64,000 nucleotides of DNA. It comes from Alphaproteobacteria bacterium. GTDB lineage: Bacteria; Pseudomonadota; Alphaproteobacteria; JAJFFI01. The notes beneath the pieces were generated by a model. That model was not told the DNA's origin. It searched no databases and saw only the letters and a program-made list of their open reading frames with translations. The DNA lies in assembly GCA_030066595.1 (NCBI GenBank), contig JASJBI010000021.1, positions 40,995-104,994 on the forward strand, given 5' to 3'. Positions within the stretch are counted from its first letter, which is position 1. Each line of letters begins with the position of its first letter. The position numbers and the translations under genes are program-made. This document shows positions 19,109-26,733 of this stretch, piece by piece.

Positions 19109-19417
19109 CTAGCGCCGGAAGCTGCGCTTGCGCCGGTCGCGGCAGGCCCAGGCGGTCAACAGCCCGATCACGGCGAAGGCTGGCCAGGCCGGCGCCTTCA
19201 ACAGCGAGACCATGGCGGGGTCCCAGAGCGGCGGCCAGACATAACGCTCGAGCCCAACCTGGATCCCGTTCAGGCTGGTGCGATCGAGCATGTACCAGAG
19301 CTGGCCCAGCGAGAGAGTGGCGTACTTGCCGCCGGCGAAGAAGACGTAGATCTCCCAACCGGCGGTCGCCAGAGCGACCAGGATAAAGAGCCAGCCGACA
19401 AACCGTCCGAGACCCAT
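19109..19417 (-). CDS. Small membrane protein, function unknown
   Basis: With the start at ATG 19417 the product has 102 residues (MGLGRFVGWLFILVALATAG...). A first membrane helix lies at about 5-25, a conserved-looking amphipathic middle contains LGQLWYMLDRTSLNGIQVGLERYVWPPLWDP, and a second helix at about 78-94 is followed by a basic tail (RDRRKRSFRR). The middle segment resembles short DUF-type proteins found in Alphaproteobacteria, but I do not recognise a named family. An upstream extension in the same frame runs into the tRNA promoter region and is unlikely to be translated. Confidence 0.6.
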   Translation of the reverse strand: MGLGRFVGWLFILVALATAGWEIYVFFAGGKYATLSLGQLWYMLDRTSLNGIQVGLERYVWPPLWDPAMVSLLKAPAWPAFAVIGLLTAWACRDRRKRSFRR

Positions 19418-19548
19418 GAAACGGCGCAAAGATGGCCAATCCGAATCGCCGCACTCTAGAGCGTTTTGCGCCGGAGGGGAATCGGTGGCGGCTCCGGCGC
19501 GTCCGGACAATGGCACCATATTGGGAAACCCCGCAATACGGGCTCGCT

Positions 19549-19578
19549 TTGCGGTCGCGCGCGGGGCTGCTATATACT
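19549..19578 (+). promoter_or_regulatory. Candidate promoter of tRNA-Ser
   Basis: TTGCGG (19549-19554) lies 16 bases before TATATA (19571-19576); TATACT (19573-19578) is an alternative with an 18-base spacer. The tRNA begins about 20 bases downstream, consistent with a short leader removed by RNase P. Confidence 0.5.
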
Positions 19579-19597
19579 CGCGCGCTTTCGCGCCCGG

Positions 19598-19685
19598 GGA
19601 GGGGTGGCCGAGCGGCTTAAGGCGCACGACTGGAAATCGTGTTCACCGAAAGGTGTCGCGGGTTCGAATCCCGCCCCCTCCGCCA
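19598..19685 (+). tRNA. tRNA-Ser (anticodon GGA)
   Basis: The acceptor stem pairs GGAGGGG (19598-19604) with CCCCTCC (19675-19681), followed by discriminator G and an encoded CCA. The anticodon stem CACGA/TCGTG encloses the loop CTGGAAA, giving anticodon GGA, which reads UCC and UCU serine codons. A long variable arm (TTCACCGAAAGGTG) is typical of class II serine tRNAs, and the T-loop is TTCGAAT. Total length is 88 bases. Confidence 0.97.
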
Positions 19686-20024
19686 GCAAGTCCGTTCTCT
19701 GCGCGCGCACCGGCCGGGATCCGCTCTGCCGCCACGTTTACTCGGGAATCCGCGGGGCTTTGCGCCGCGCCCCGCGTCGTGGGCGGTACCCGGAGAGGCG
19801 CCCCCGATCGGCATATCGCCGAGTTCACCGAAGTTTTCTCTCATGGCTATTTTGGGAGTGACGTTCGCCGTCGGGAGCGGTCCAACGCTCCGCCGGGAGC
19901 CACCTTTTCAGCTTTGAGGAAAGCCGAAGAGCCTCCGTTGCTCGGCCCAAGCGAGCGGCAGCGAAGAGCATGCCGAAGCGACTTTCGCAACCCCGGCTAT
20001 GCGTCCAAACAGAGCGAGACCGCT
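19686..20024. other. Intergenic, no gene seen
   Basis: These 339 bases downstream of tRNA-Ser contain no convincing reading frame. There is no integrase and I do not see a second copy of the tRNA 3' end in the window, although the tRNA borders the catabolic region that follows. A CTCTAGA sequence near 20023 resembles ends of local repeats but lacks a partner. Confidence 0.5.
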
Positions 20025-20447
20025 CTAGAATTGTTCGGCGGCTGACAGAACCGCAAGCCCCGCTTTCGCGACCTCAAGGTCTTCCTCGCCCGTCTGCGAG
20101 CCAACGCCGATGCCCCCGATGGTGATGCCGTCCACGATTATGGGCAGTCCCGCCTTGAGGTTGACGAGACGACCGGACGTGACATGGGCCAGCCGATATT
20201 CGATCTCGGTTGGAACGCCACCGGTTGGAACCCTGTTCGAGGCGGCCGTCAACGCCTTTCGGATCGACGAGTCGATGCTCAGGATCTTGGCGCCATCCAT
20301 GCGCACGAAGGCGAGCAGGTTGCCGCCATCGTCGACGATGGCAATGCATTGCGGTTTGCCCATCTCTTGCGCCTTCTCGACCGCCGCGTGCATCATCTTC
20401 ATGGCTCCGTCATAGGTGAGCCGCAAGTGCTTGGCCGTATCGCTCAT
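20025..20447 (-). CDS. GlcG/HbpS (DUF336) family protein
   Basis: The 140-residue protein belongs to the DUF336 family: an AKHLRLTYDGAMKMMHAAVEKAQEMG helix, CIAIVDDGGNLLAFVRMDGA, and the C-terminal GLPIIVDGITIGGIGVGSQTGEEDLEVAKAGL. Family members include heme-binding HbpS and the glycolate-locus protein GlcG, and many are encoded beside catabolic enzymes without a defined role. It starts 31 bases after the cyanuric-acid-hydrolase-like gene on the same strand with a GGGGGA ribosome site, so it is the second gene of that transcript. It may be an accessory or redox-sensing partner. Confidence 0.9.
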   Translation of the reverse strand: MSDTAKHLRLTYDGAMKMMHAAVEKAQEMGKPQCIAIVDDGGNLLAFVRMDGAKILSIDSSIRKALTAASNRVPTGGVPTEIEYRLAHVTSGRLVNLKAGLPIIVDGITIGGIGVGSQTGEEDLEVAKAGLAVLSAAEQF

Positions 20448-20478
20448 TTGGATGTCCCCCTGCTCCGCCTTGTCACGG

Positions 20479-21579
20479 CTAGGCGGCCTCTGCGATCACG
20501 CAAACCAGGTTTGCGCCCGGCGGTCCCTGGTGCTCGGCGCCGGCCGAGGCGAGAAACCGGGTGTCCCCGTAGATCGATGCGACGACGGCGTGCGCGACGC
20601 CCTTGGCCTGAATTCCCGAGAACGGCGCCAAGAAATCCGAGTGCAGCACGTGCCTCCGGCCACGGACCGACGGACTGAAGTCCGCGCCGGCATTGACGAA
20701 GACCGCGGCCACGCGCGCGCGCTCATCCTCTGCGAGCACCCCGTCCTCGAGGCGCAGGCCGGCGTCGTTGAACGCCGTGCGAGCGCCGGCCACGTCGAGT
20801 TGATCCTGCATGACGCTGTGCGCAGCCACAAACCGGCCTGGCGCGCCCTCGACGTTGCCGATCGTCACGACCCGACAGGCCGACTGCTCTCCGCCGGCCG
20901 ATGTCGACGCGACCGAGGAATACAGGGACTTATCCACGTTGATGACGCCATCGCTGAGCTGATCCATTCGAACCTCGCCCGTAGCAAGAGCGACGCCCAG
21001 CGCGCACGCGCCCTTTGCCATGGACGAAGCCGCAACGGGATTGGTGCTGACCACGCTCTGCCCGCGCGACTGTGCATCTGCGACGCGGGCGGGTGTCATG
21101 GCCGGGCATTTGACCTCCACGCATTCGAGCTGAGATCCGTCCGTGATCCCGGCATCCTGCATCGCCTGGTGCACGGTGTCCGCGACCAGCTCGACTTGCA
21201 CCATGGTGCCGTATTCCTCCGGTTGGAGCCTCCGCGAACTCGCGACGCCGATGCTCAGTCTCTTGCCGGGTGATTGCGCGGTCGAGGCTGGCTTCTTTAC
21301 GAACAGGTTGAGATGGGGGCACATGACGCCTCCGACGCCCCCAATCATCAGCATCGGGATCCTCTCAAATACGTCGCTGCGCGAGCAGTCGAGCCTCTCC
21401 GACAACAGGACTTGCAGCGCAAGCGTGGTGTATCCCCGGCAGTAAGGATCGCCTTCCGTTTGCGCCATCACCGCGACCAGATGGTTCGGATCAACCGAGC
21501 CGTCGTCGAACAAAGCCTCTACGCTCGACACATCGGCGGGCGAATCCATGCTCACGCAGTAAACTTCGGATTCGAGCAT
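20479..21579 (-). CDS. Cyanuric acid hydrolase/barbiturase-family ring-opening amidohydrolase, divergent
   Basis: The 366-residue length and three-fold repeat match AtzD/TrzD/barbiturase enzymes, which open cyclic ureides hydrolytically. Domain B keeps the Lys-Ser pair (K157 in VEVKCPAMT, S227 in ASTSAGGE) and domain C keeps RGRRH and S345 in SAGAEHQGP. From memory of AtzD, the domain A lysine is replaced here by Q40 (VMAQTEG), its serine by I79 (LMIGGVGG), and the domain C lysine by N296. The single remaining complete pair is the one thought to be catalytic, but substrate contacts differ, so a substrate other than cyanurate is likely. The ATG has a strong GGAGGTGGAGG site, and the gene is divergent from the carbamoyltransferase genes. 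Confidence 0.85.
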   Translation of the reverse strand: MLESEVYCVSMDSPADVSSVEALFDDGSVDPNHLVAVMAQTEGDPYCRGYTTLALQVLLSERLDCSRSDVFERIPMLMIGGVGGVMCPHLNLFVKKPASTAQSPGKRLSIGVASSRRLQPEEYGTMVQVELVADTVHQAMQDAGITDGSQLECVEVKCPAMTPARVADAQSRGQSVVSTNPVAASSMAKGACALGVALATGEVRMDQLSDGVINVDKSLYSSVASTSAGGEQSACRVVTIGNVEGAPGRFVAAHSVMQDQLDVAGARTAFNDAGLRLEDGVLAEDERARVAAVFVNAGADFSPSVRGRRHVLHSDFLAPFSGIQAKGVAHAVVASIYGDTRFLASAGAEHQGPPGANLVCVIAEAA

Positions 21580-21903
21580 CTACCTCCACCTCCCCAAACT
21601 GATGGCGAGCATGTGCTAGACCGGTGTGGGTGGTCGGAACTCCCGTATACGGTCAGCCCTCGACATCAAGAGCCTGCGCTCACAATTGCAGCGCCGCTGC
21701 GCACGCACACAACCGCTATTGCCAACATTTGAAAAAATGCGAGGTTATGGTCGTTGTCAAGAAAATTTCGAAAAACATGGATATTTTATCACAGATCAAA
21801 TTATATTGATTTTCGTAACCCCGTTTGTCCGAGCGAACGGGTTGTGTGGCTTGCTTGAGCGTCCGTCGATCTCCTTGACCCTTTGCAAACGGCCAAGCGT
21901 AAG
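21580..21903. promoter_or_regulatory. Divergent control region of the ring-opening/carbamoyltransferase cluster
   Basis: This 324-base gap separates divergent genes and has a strongly A+T-rich core (about 21720-21820) unlike the surrounding DNA. Within it, TGTCAAGAAAATTTC (21755-21769) and ATATTGATTTT (21803-21813) are repeated in the other divergent region of the cluster. It should contain the promoters of both transcription units. No gene is evident. Confidence 0.6.
21755..21813 (+). promoter_or_regulatory. Bipartite motif, copy 1 (putative GntR operator)
   Basis: TGTCAANNAAATTTC begins at 21755 and ATATTGATTTT begins 48 bases later at 21803. The same two elements, 47 bases apart and pointing toward the regulator gene, occur at 25719-25662 on the opposite strand. 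The shared spacing suggests recognition by one protein, most simply the FCD-type GntR regulator encoded in the cluster. Confidence 0.45.
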
Positions 21904-23358
21904 ATGCCACCCACGTTGTCGGGGCAACTGCTTAGAGATGGGCCAAAGGTCGTCAACATAGGCCTGTCAGGCTTCGCGCGCGACCTCAGACGGCAGCGCG
22001 TGCCCGTCGTCCAAGTGGACTGGAAGCCGCCGCTGATCACGGATTCCCGGACGGCAGAGATCCTCGAGACGCTTTCACCGAACCAAGAGACCGAGAAGGG
22101 GGCGATGGTGCGCTCCATCGAAGCGGCCAACGCGGAGGCTCTCGACCGGATCTGCGCTGGAGACCCCGTCCTTGTAGACGTACAGCCTGCTGCGGCAGTG
22201 CTGGCCGGCTTTCCAGATCGGACCGTGCTCCATGCCGGGCCGCCGATCACTTGGGACCGCATGTGCGGTCCGATGCGGAGCGCCGTGGCCGGCGCGATCG
22301 TCTTCGAAGGTTGGGCCAACACGTTGCGGGACGCAGAAGGGCTCGCGGAGTCCGGGAAGATCGAGTTTCAGCCGAACCACCACTTCGATGCGGTCGGACC
22401 CATGACGGGGATGACCACGCCCCAAATGCAAGTACTGGTCGTCGAGAACCGGGAATTCGGAAACCGGGCCTACTGCACCGTCAACGAAGGATTGGGCAAT
22501 GTCATGCGCTTCGGAGGCAACGACGCGGAGGTCGTTGCCCGCCTCGAGTGGATCGCCGCCGAGGTCGGGCCCGCCCTTGGCGCGGCGATCAGGCACCGGG
22601 GCGGCATTCCGCTCAAAGGTCTCATCGCCCGCGGGCTCAGCATGGGCGATGAGATGCATATGCGAAACGCGGCTTGCACCTCTCTGTTCATCCGGGAGCT
22701 CGCGCCCGCCCTCGCCGAGACCGCGGGCAGCGGCGAACTGCTTGCTTCGTTGCTCGAGTTCATGGGCGGGAACGACATGTTCTTCCTGAACATCGCCATG
22801 GCCATGGCCAAGGCCACGATCATGCCGGCGCACGGCATCGAAAACTGCACGATCGTCACCACGATGGCGCGCAACGGCACTGACTTTGGCATTCGTGTCA
22901 GCGGAACCGGCGATCAGTGGTTTACCGCGCCGGCAGCGATGGCACAGGGGCTCTATTTCGCGGGTTTCTCGGAAGACGACGGCAATCCGGACATCGGCGA
23001 CTCGTGCATCGTGGAAACCGTCGGTCTGGGTGGGTTTGCGATGGCGGCATCGCCGGCCGTCGTCGGCTTCGTCGGTGCCGGCTCGGCTGCCGACGCCATC
23101 GGCTACACGCGCAGCATGGCCGAGATCACCGTGGGCCAGAATCCGGAATGGACGCTGCCGAGCCTGGACTACACCGGTGTGCCGACGGCGATCGATGTTC
23201 TGAAGGTCCTGGAGATGGGGATCGAGCCCGTCATCAACACGGCTATCGCGCACCGAGAACCAGGTAGAGGCCAGGTCGGTGCCGGCGTCGTCCGGGCACC
23301 GTTCTCCTGCTTTGAGCAAGCCTTGGCGAGGTTTGCCGAATCGGTGGGAGCGATCTGA
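21904..23358 (+). CDS. DUF1116 family protein (YlbE/AllG-like carbamoyltransferase subunit)
   Basis: The protein has 484 residues from ATG 21904. DUF1116 proteins include YlbE (AllG), which together with FdrA (AllF) and the DUF2877 protein AllH forms the oxamate carbamoyltransferase of allantoin fermentation. Family hallmarks here are AGPPITWDRMCGPMRSAVAGAIVFEGWA, GPMTGMTTPQMQVLVVENREFGNRAYCTVNEGLGNVMRFGG, and GNDMFFLNIAMAMAKATIMPAHGIENCTIVTTMARNGTDFGIRVSG. It is followed two bases later by fdrA, the usual pairing. It probably forms part of an enzyme that transfers or phosphorolyses a carbamoyl group; the acceptor here is unknown. Confidence 0.9.
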   Translation: MPPTLSGQLLRDGPKVVNIGLSGFARDLRRQRVPVVQVDWKPPLITDSRTAEILETLSPNQETEKGAMVRSIEAANAEALDRICAGDPVLVDVQPAAAVLAGFPDRTVLHAGPPITWDRMCGPMRSAVAGAIVFEGWANTLRDAEGLAESGKIEFQPNHHFDAVGPMTGMTTPQMQVLVVENREFGNRAYCTVNEGLGNVMRFGGNDAEVVARLEWIAAEVGPALGAAIRHRGGIPLKGLIARGLSMGDEMHMRNAACTSLFIRELAPALAETAGSGELLASLLEFMGGNDMFFLNIAMAMAKATIMPAHGIENCTIVTTMARNGTDFGIRVSGTGDQWFTAPAAMAQGLYFAGFSEDDGNPDIGDSCIVETVGLGGFAMAASPAVVGFVGAGSAADAIGYTRSMAEITVGQNPEWTLPSLDYTGVPTAIDVLKVLEMGIEPVINTAIAHREPGRGQVGAGVVRAPFSCFEQALARFAESVGAI

Positions 23359-23360
23359 GC

Positions 23361-24875
23361 ATGTCGGTCACCCTCAACAGGGTGCGGCGAGCCTTCTACA
23401 TGGACTCCGTTGCGTTAATGCAGCTCTCGCAGGCCATCGGGCGCCTTCCCGGCGTCACCTCCGCAGCGTTGATGATCGGCTCAGACAACAACAAGGCCCT
23501 GCTCGGCGATGCGGGCTTGTTGGCGGAGGAGGGCGCGGCGGCAACCGCGAACGACCTCATCATCGCCGTGACGAGCACGGACGAAGTGTTGGGCAAAGAC
23601 GCCCTGTCCCGGGCGGAGAGTCTGCTTGAGCGCCCGGTTTCGAACGACAATGGCGCCACACCGCACGCAGGCTCCCTCGGTTCGGCTCTGGCGCGACTGG
23701 AGGACGCCAATATCGCGTTGATTTCCGTGCCGGGCGAGTTTGCGGCGGCCGAGGCCCGCAAGGCGCTGCGCCGCGGTCTGCACGTCATGCTGTTCAGCGA
23801 CAACGTCTCCGTGGCACAGGAGCGAGCGCTCAAGGAGGACGCGCGGACTCGCGGTTTGCTTCTCATGGGGCCCGACTGCGGCACGGCCCTCATCGGCGGC
23901 GTTCCGCTTGCCTTTTCGAACGTGGTCCCCGGAGGAAACATAGGCATCATTTCCGCGTCCGGCACGGGCCTGCAAGAGGTGTCCAGCCTTATTGCACGAC
24001 ACGGCGGGGGCATTTCGCACGGTATCGGCGTCGGCGGACGTGATCTGAATGAAGAGGTCGGCGGCATCACGACCCTGATGGCGTTACAGGCACTGGAAGA
24101 GGATCCCGCGACCGAGCACATCATCGTGATCTCAAAGCCGCCTGGGTCGGCGGTCGCAGCAATGGTTCTCGATCGGATCGGCGCGAGCACGAAGGAGTTC
24201 ACGGTCTGTTTGGTCGGGCTCGATCGAATCGACGTACCAAAAAACGCAAAGGCCGTTCCCACATTGAAGGCCGCGGCCGACGCTGCGCTGGGCGGGCACG
24301 CGATCGGGACCGACTTCGACGCGGCTTCGCTGGCGCAGAAGATTTGCATGGAACGCAGAAGCGCCGCAGGACCATGGATCCGAGGGCTCTATTCCGGCGG
24401 CACGCTGTGTGCTGAGGCGCAGATTGTCATGCGCTCCGCCGGCCTGGACGTCGCATCCAACGCGCCGGTGCCGGGAGCGCGGACGCTCGCCGGCTCGCAT
24501 GCAGACATGCACACCGCGATCGATCTCGGCGCCGACGAATACACCGTGGCGCGACCCCATCCGATGATCGACCCGTCGGTCCGCCACGATGAGCTCATGG
24601 CGGCGGCCGGCCACCCCGGAACTGCCGTCATCCTGCTCGATCTGGTCATTGGCTACGGTGCCCATGAAGATCCAGCGGGTGAGCTGGCATCCACGCTGGA
24701 CGGCCTGGAGCTTCCGCTCCCGCCAATCGTGGCCTCCGTGTGCGGCACGAGGGGCGATCCCCAAGGGTACGAGTCCCAGGTGGCGAAGCTCCGGGCTGCC
24801 GGCATTCATGTTGCGCCGTCCAATGCGCAGGCTGCGGAGCTTGCGGTCGAGATCGCCCGTCACGCCTCACTCTAG
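23361..24875 (+). CDS. fdrA: FdrA-family protein (acyl-CoA-synthetase-like carbamoyltransferase subunit)
   Basis: FdrA proteins resemble succinyl-CoA synthetase alpha and beta parts fused, and FdrA (AllF) is a subunit of oxamate carbamoyltransferase. In this 504-residue protein the CoA-ligase-like nucleotide fold shows LLMGPDCGTALIGGVPLAFSN, then GNIGIISASGTGLQEVSSLI and GISHGIGVGGRDLNEEVGG; the later half contains RGLYSGGTLCAEAQIVM and HPMIDPSVRHDEL, the ATP-grasp-less ligase portion. The gene starts two bases after the DUF1116 stop. A DUF2877 (AllH) gene, the third subunit in Escherichia coli, is absent nearby. Confidence 0.92.
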   Translation: MSVTLNRVRRAFYMDSVALMQLSQAIGRLPGVTSAALMIGSDNNKALLGDAGLLAEEGAAATANDLIIAVTSTDEVLGKDALSRAESLLERPVSNDNGATPHAGSLGSALARLEDANIALISVPGEFAAAEARKALRRGLHVMLFSDNVSVAQERALKEDARTRGLLLMGPDCGTALIGGVPLAFSNVVPGGNIGIISASGTGLQEVSSLIARHGGGISHGIGVGGRDLNEEVGGITTLMALQALEEDPATEHIIVISKPPGSAVAAMVLDRIGASTKEFTVCLVGLDRIDVPKNAKAVPTLKAAADAALGGHAIGTDFDAASLAQKICMERRSAAGPWIRGLYSGGTLCAEAQIVMRSAGLDVASNAPVPGARTLAGSHADMHTAIDLGADEYTVARPHPMIDPSVRHDELMAAAGHPGTAVILLDLVIGYGAHEDPAGELASTLDGLELPLPPIVASVCGTRGDPQGYESQVAKLRAAGIHVAPSNAQAAELAVEIARHASL

Positions 24876-24889
24876 CGCGAAGGGACGCA

Positions 24890-25594
24890 CTAAGCCGGCG
24901 TGCTGATCCCGGTGCTGAGAATCAAACTGAGCGCCTGGTCTATGTGATCGTGCAGCATCCCGACGGCGCCGTCTGCATTCCGGTCGAGGGCGGCCTGCAT
25001 GATGCGCTGATGCTCGAGCGAGGTCGGTTCGCCCGACAGGCTGTGCTTCACCGACATCCGCCGGTAGCGGTCAAATTGGTCGAAGAGCAGTTCCGCGAGG
25101 TGAACGAGCCACGGCGATCCGCACCCCTGTATCAGGGCGAGATGAAAGTTCCTGTGGCGCGCCTCCCACTCCTCTTCGTTTACCTCTTCCTTTGCATTTC
25201 GCCTCTCGAGCAGGGCGAGCTTGTGGCGGGCGGCGACCAGATTGGCCTCCCAGGCGTCATCGCCCTTACCGACAGCCATCCTCAGGGCGAGGCCTTCGAT
25301 CTCCTTGCGGACCATCGCGATGTCGGTGATGTCCGCTTCCGAGGCAGGCGCGACCCGAAAGCCGCGCTGCCCTTCGGTCGTCACCAGCCCGCTCGCAACC
25401 AGCCGGGAGAGCGCCTCACGCAGGGGGCTGATGCCGACACCATAGGCTTCCTTGAGATCTTCGAAGCGCAGTCTCGATCCCGGCGTGAGCTTGCAGCTGA
25501 GAATGTCGACGCGCAGGCGCCCATACACTTCCGCCGCGGCTGTTCGGGCGCCTCCGTCCTCACCGGATTGCAGAGCCAGGGTGTTCATCGCCAT
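24890..25594 (-). CDS. GntR-family regulator with FCD domain
   Basis: A DNA-binding regulator of about 234 residues when started at ATG 25594 (25588 and 25627 are alternatives). The winged helix covers about residues 15-80 (AAEVYGRLRVDILSCKLTPGSRL, then YGVGISPLREALSRLVASGLV), followed by an all-helical FCD ligand domain with the metal-binding acidic/histidine positions in RHRNFHLAL and LHDHIDQAL. FCD regulators usually repress catabolic genes until an acid-type effector binds. It is convergent with fdrA (14 bases between stops) and divergent from the isochorismatase-like gene, so it sits centrally in the cluster it likely controls. Confidence 0.92.
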   Translation of the reverse strand: MAMNTLALQSGEDGGARTAAAEVYGRLRVDILSCKLTPGSRLRFEDLKEAYGVGISPLREALSRLVASGLVTTEGQRGFRVAPASEADITDIAMVRKEIEGLALRMAVGKGDDAWEANLVAARHKLALLERRNAKEEVNEEEWEARHRNFHLALIQGCGSPWLVHLAELLFDQFDRYRRMSVKHSLSGEPTSLEHQRIMQAALDRNADGAVGMLHDHIDQALSLILSTGISTPA

Positions 25595-25661
25595 TTGGTC
25601 CGGGTCATTGGCGGCAAGACGCCGCATCACACGGTGCGGGACGGTAAAGAATTTTCGAAAA

Positions 25662-25719
25662 AAAATCAATATGGCCAAGATATGTAGAATTTCCCAATGT
25701 ACTTGAAATTTCGTTGACA
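25662..25719 (-). promoter_or_regulatory. Bipartite motif, copy 2 (putative GntR operator)
   Basis: On the minus strand TGTCAACGAAATTTC starts at 25719 and ATATTGATTTT starts at 25672, 47 bases apart, upstream of the GntR gene. The elements match those at 21755-21813 in 13 of 15 and 11 of 11 positions. The gap 25595-25843 is A+T-rich and also serves the divergent amidohydrolase gene, for which a TTGACA at 25714-25719 could be part of a promoter. Confidence 0.45.
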
Positions 25720-25843
25720 GGTTTAAGCTTTGTATGATTTAAGAAAAATCGTTGGAAGAGCGCGGACTACATCGCCGGGACCCGCAATCGGGGTTCTCAT
25801 TCAAGCTGGCTGCGGTTTCGGCGTCTGATTGAGAGCGCAGGAC

Positions 25844-26617
25844 ATGCAAAAGGCCGTCCGACTCGGACCCGCGGCCCAGAATTCCTGGACCATCAGCGAG
25901 GAGACGGTCGATCTCGTGCGTCCGGCGGCGCCGGCCCGGGCTGTCCATTTGGCCGCGGCACCTAAGGACGTGATCATCGACCTGAACAGATCCATCGTCG
26001 TGGTCGTCGATATGCAGAAGGACTTCTGCGACAGCGGTGGCTGGTTCGAGTCGCGCGGGAACGATGTATCGGGCGTTCGGACGTTGATCCCCCAGCTGAA
26101 CACGTTCCTGAGTGCGCTGCGGGCGGCAGGCGTGACCGTGCTCTGGCTCAACTGGGGCGTTCGCGCCGACCTCGCCAGCCTGCCGCCGTCCGTCTTGCAC
26201 GCCGGCAACCCGACGGGCCAGGGAGTGGGCTATGGCGACACGCTGCCGGACGGCCAGGGACCGGTCTTGGTCAGAGGCAGCCCCGGCGCGAAGGTGGTAG
26301 ACGGGCTCGACGTCGAGCCCGAGGATCTCATGGTCCACAAGACCCGGTTCAGCGGGTTCACCGACAGCGAGCTGGACAGCGTCCTCCGCAATCGGGGAAC
26401 AACCACGCTCTTGTTCACCGGGATCAATCTGGACCGCTGCGTGTTCGCGACGCTCACCGATGCCAGCTTTCTCGGCTATGACTGCCTTCTGGTCGAGGAC
26501 GCCTGCGCGACGGTTTCACCGGAGTTCTGCACCGAGGCGGTGCTATATCTGGTGCGGAAGCTTTACGGTTTCACGACGACGACAGAGGGGATCAAAGGTG
26601 CTCTGGCGGCCCTGTGA
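25844..26617 (+). CDS. Isochorismatase-family amidohydrolase (RutB/biuret-hydrolase-like)
   Basis: The 257-residue protein has the cysteine-hydrolase triad: Asp in VVVVDMQKDF, Lys in VHKTRFSGF and Cys in GINLDRCVFAT. The pattern GGWFESRGNDVSGVRTLIP and SELDSVLRNRGTTTLLFTG strongly resembles ureidoacrylate amidohydrolase RutB and biuret hydrolases, which remove carbamate or ammonia from linear ureides. I prefer ATG 25844 (GAGAG eight bases upstream) to TTG 25829. It is divergent from the GntR gene and lies just before the ABC importer. In this setting it would act on the ring-opened product of the AtzD-like enzyme. Confidence 0.9.
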   Translation: MQKAVRLGPAAQNSWTISEETVDLVRPAAPARAVHLAAAPKDVIIDLNRSIVVVVDMQKDFCDSGGWFESRGNDVSGVRTLIPQLNTFLSALRAAGVTVLWLNWGVRADLASLPPSVLHAGNPTGQGVGYGDTLPDGQGPVLVRGSPGAKVVDGLDVEPEDLMVHKTRFSGFTDSELDSVLRNRGTTTLLFTGINLDRCVFATLTDASFLGYDCLLVEDACATVSPEFCTEAVLYLVRKLYGFTTTTEGIKGALAAL

Positions 26618-26733
26618 CGCCGTTCGGAAACACTAACGTGGTCGAGATGTGAATTAGCACCTGCTCATGTCCAGCACATCGGGCTCGCGAAGAAGTACGG
26701 GCCGGGCACTGAATCGACAAGGGAGGTATCGCG

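Noticed and set aside
19598..20024. tRNA-Ser as attachment site of a genomic island
   Set aside because: No integrase and no second copy of the tRNA 3' end were seen in the window. The island idea rests only on gene content.
19456..20027. CTAGAGCG (19456) and CGCTCTAG (about 20020) flanking the tRNA as a third mobile element
   Set aside because: The ends match for only eight bases and then diverge, the distance is about 570 bases and a functional tRNA lies inside, so a miniature element is not supported.
21600..21830. Riboswitch in the A+T-rich divergent region
   Set aside because: No conserved riboswitch core could be recognised; the repeats fit DNA-level operators better.
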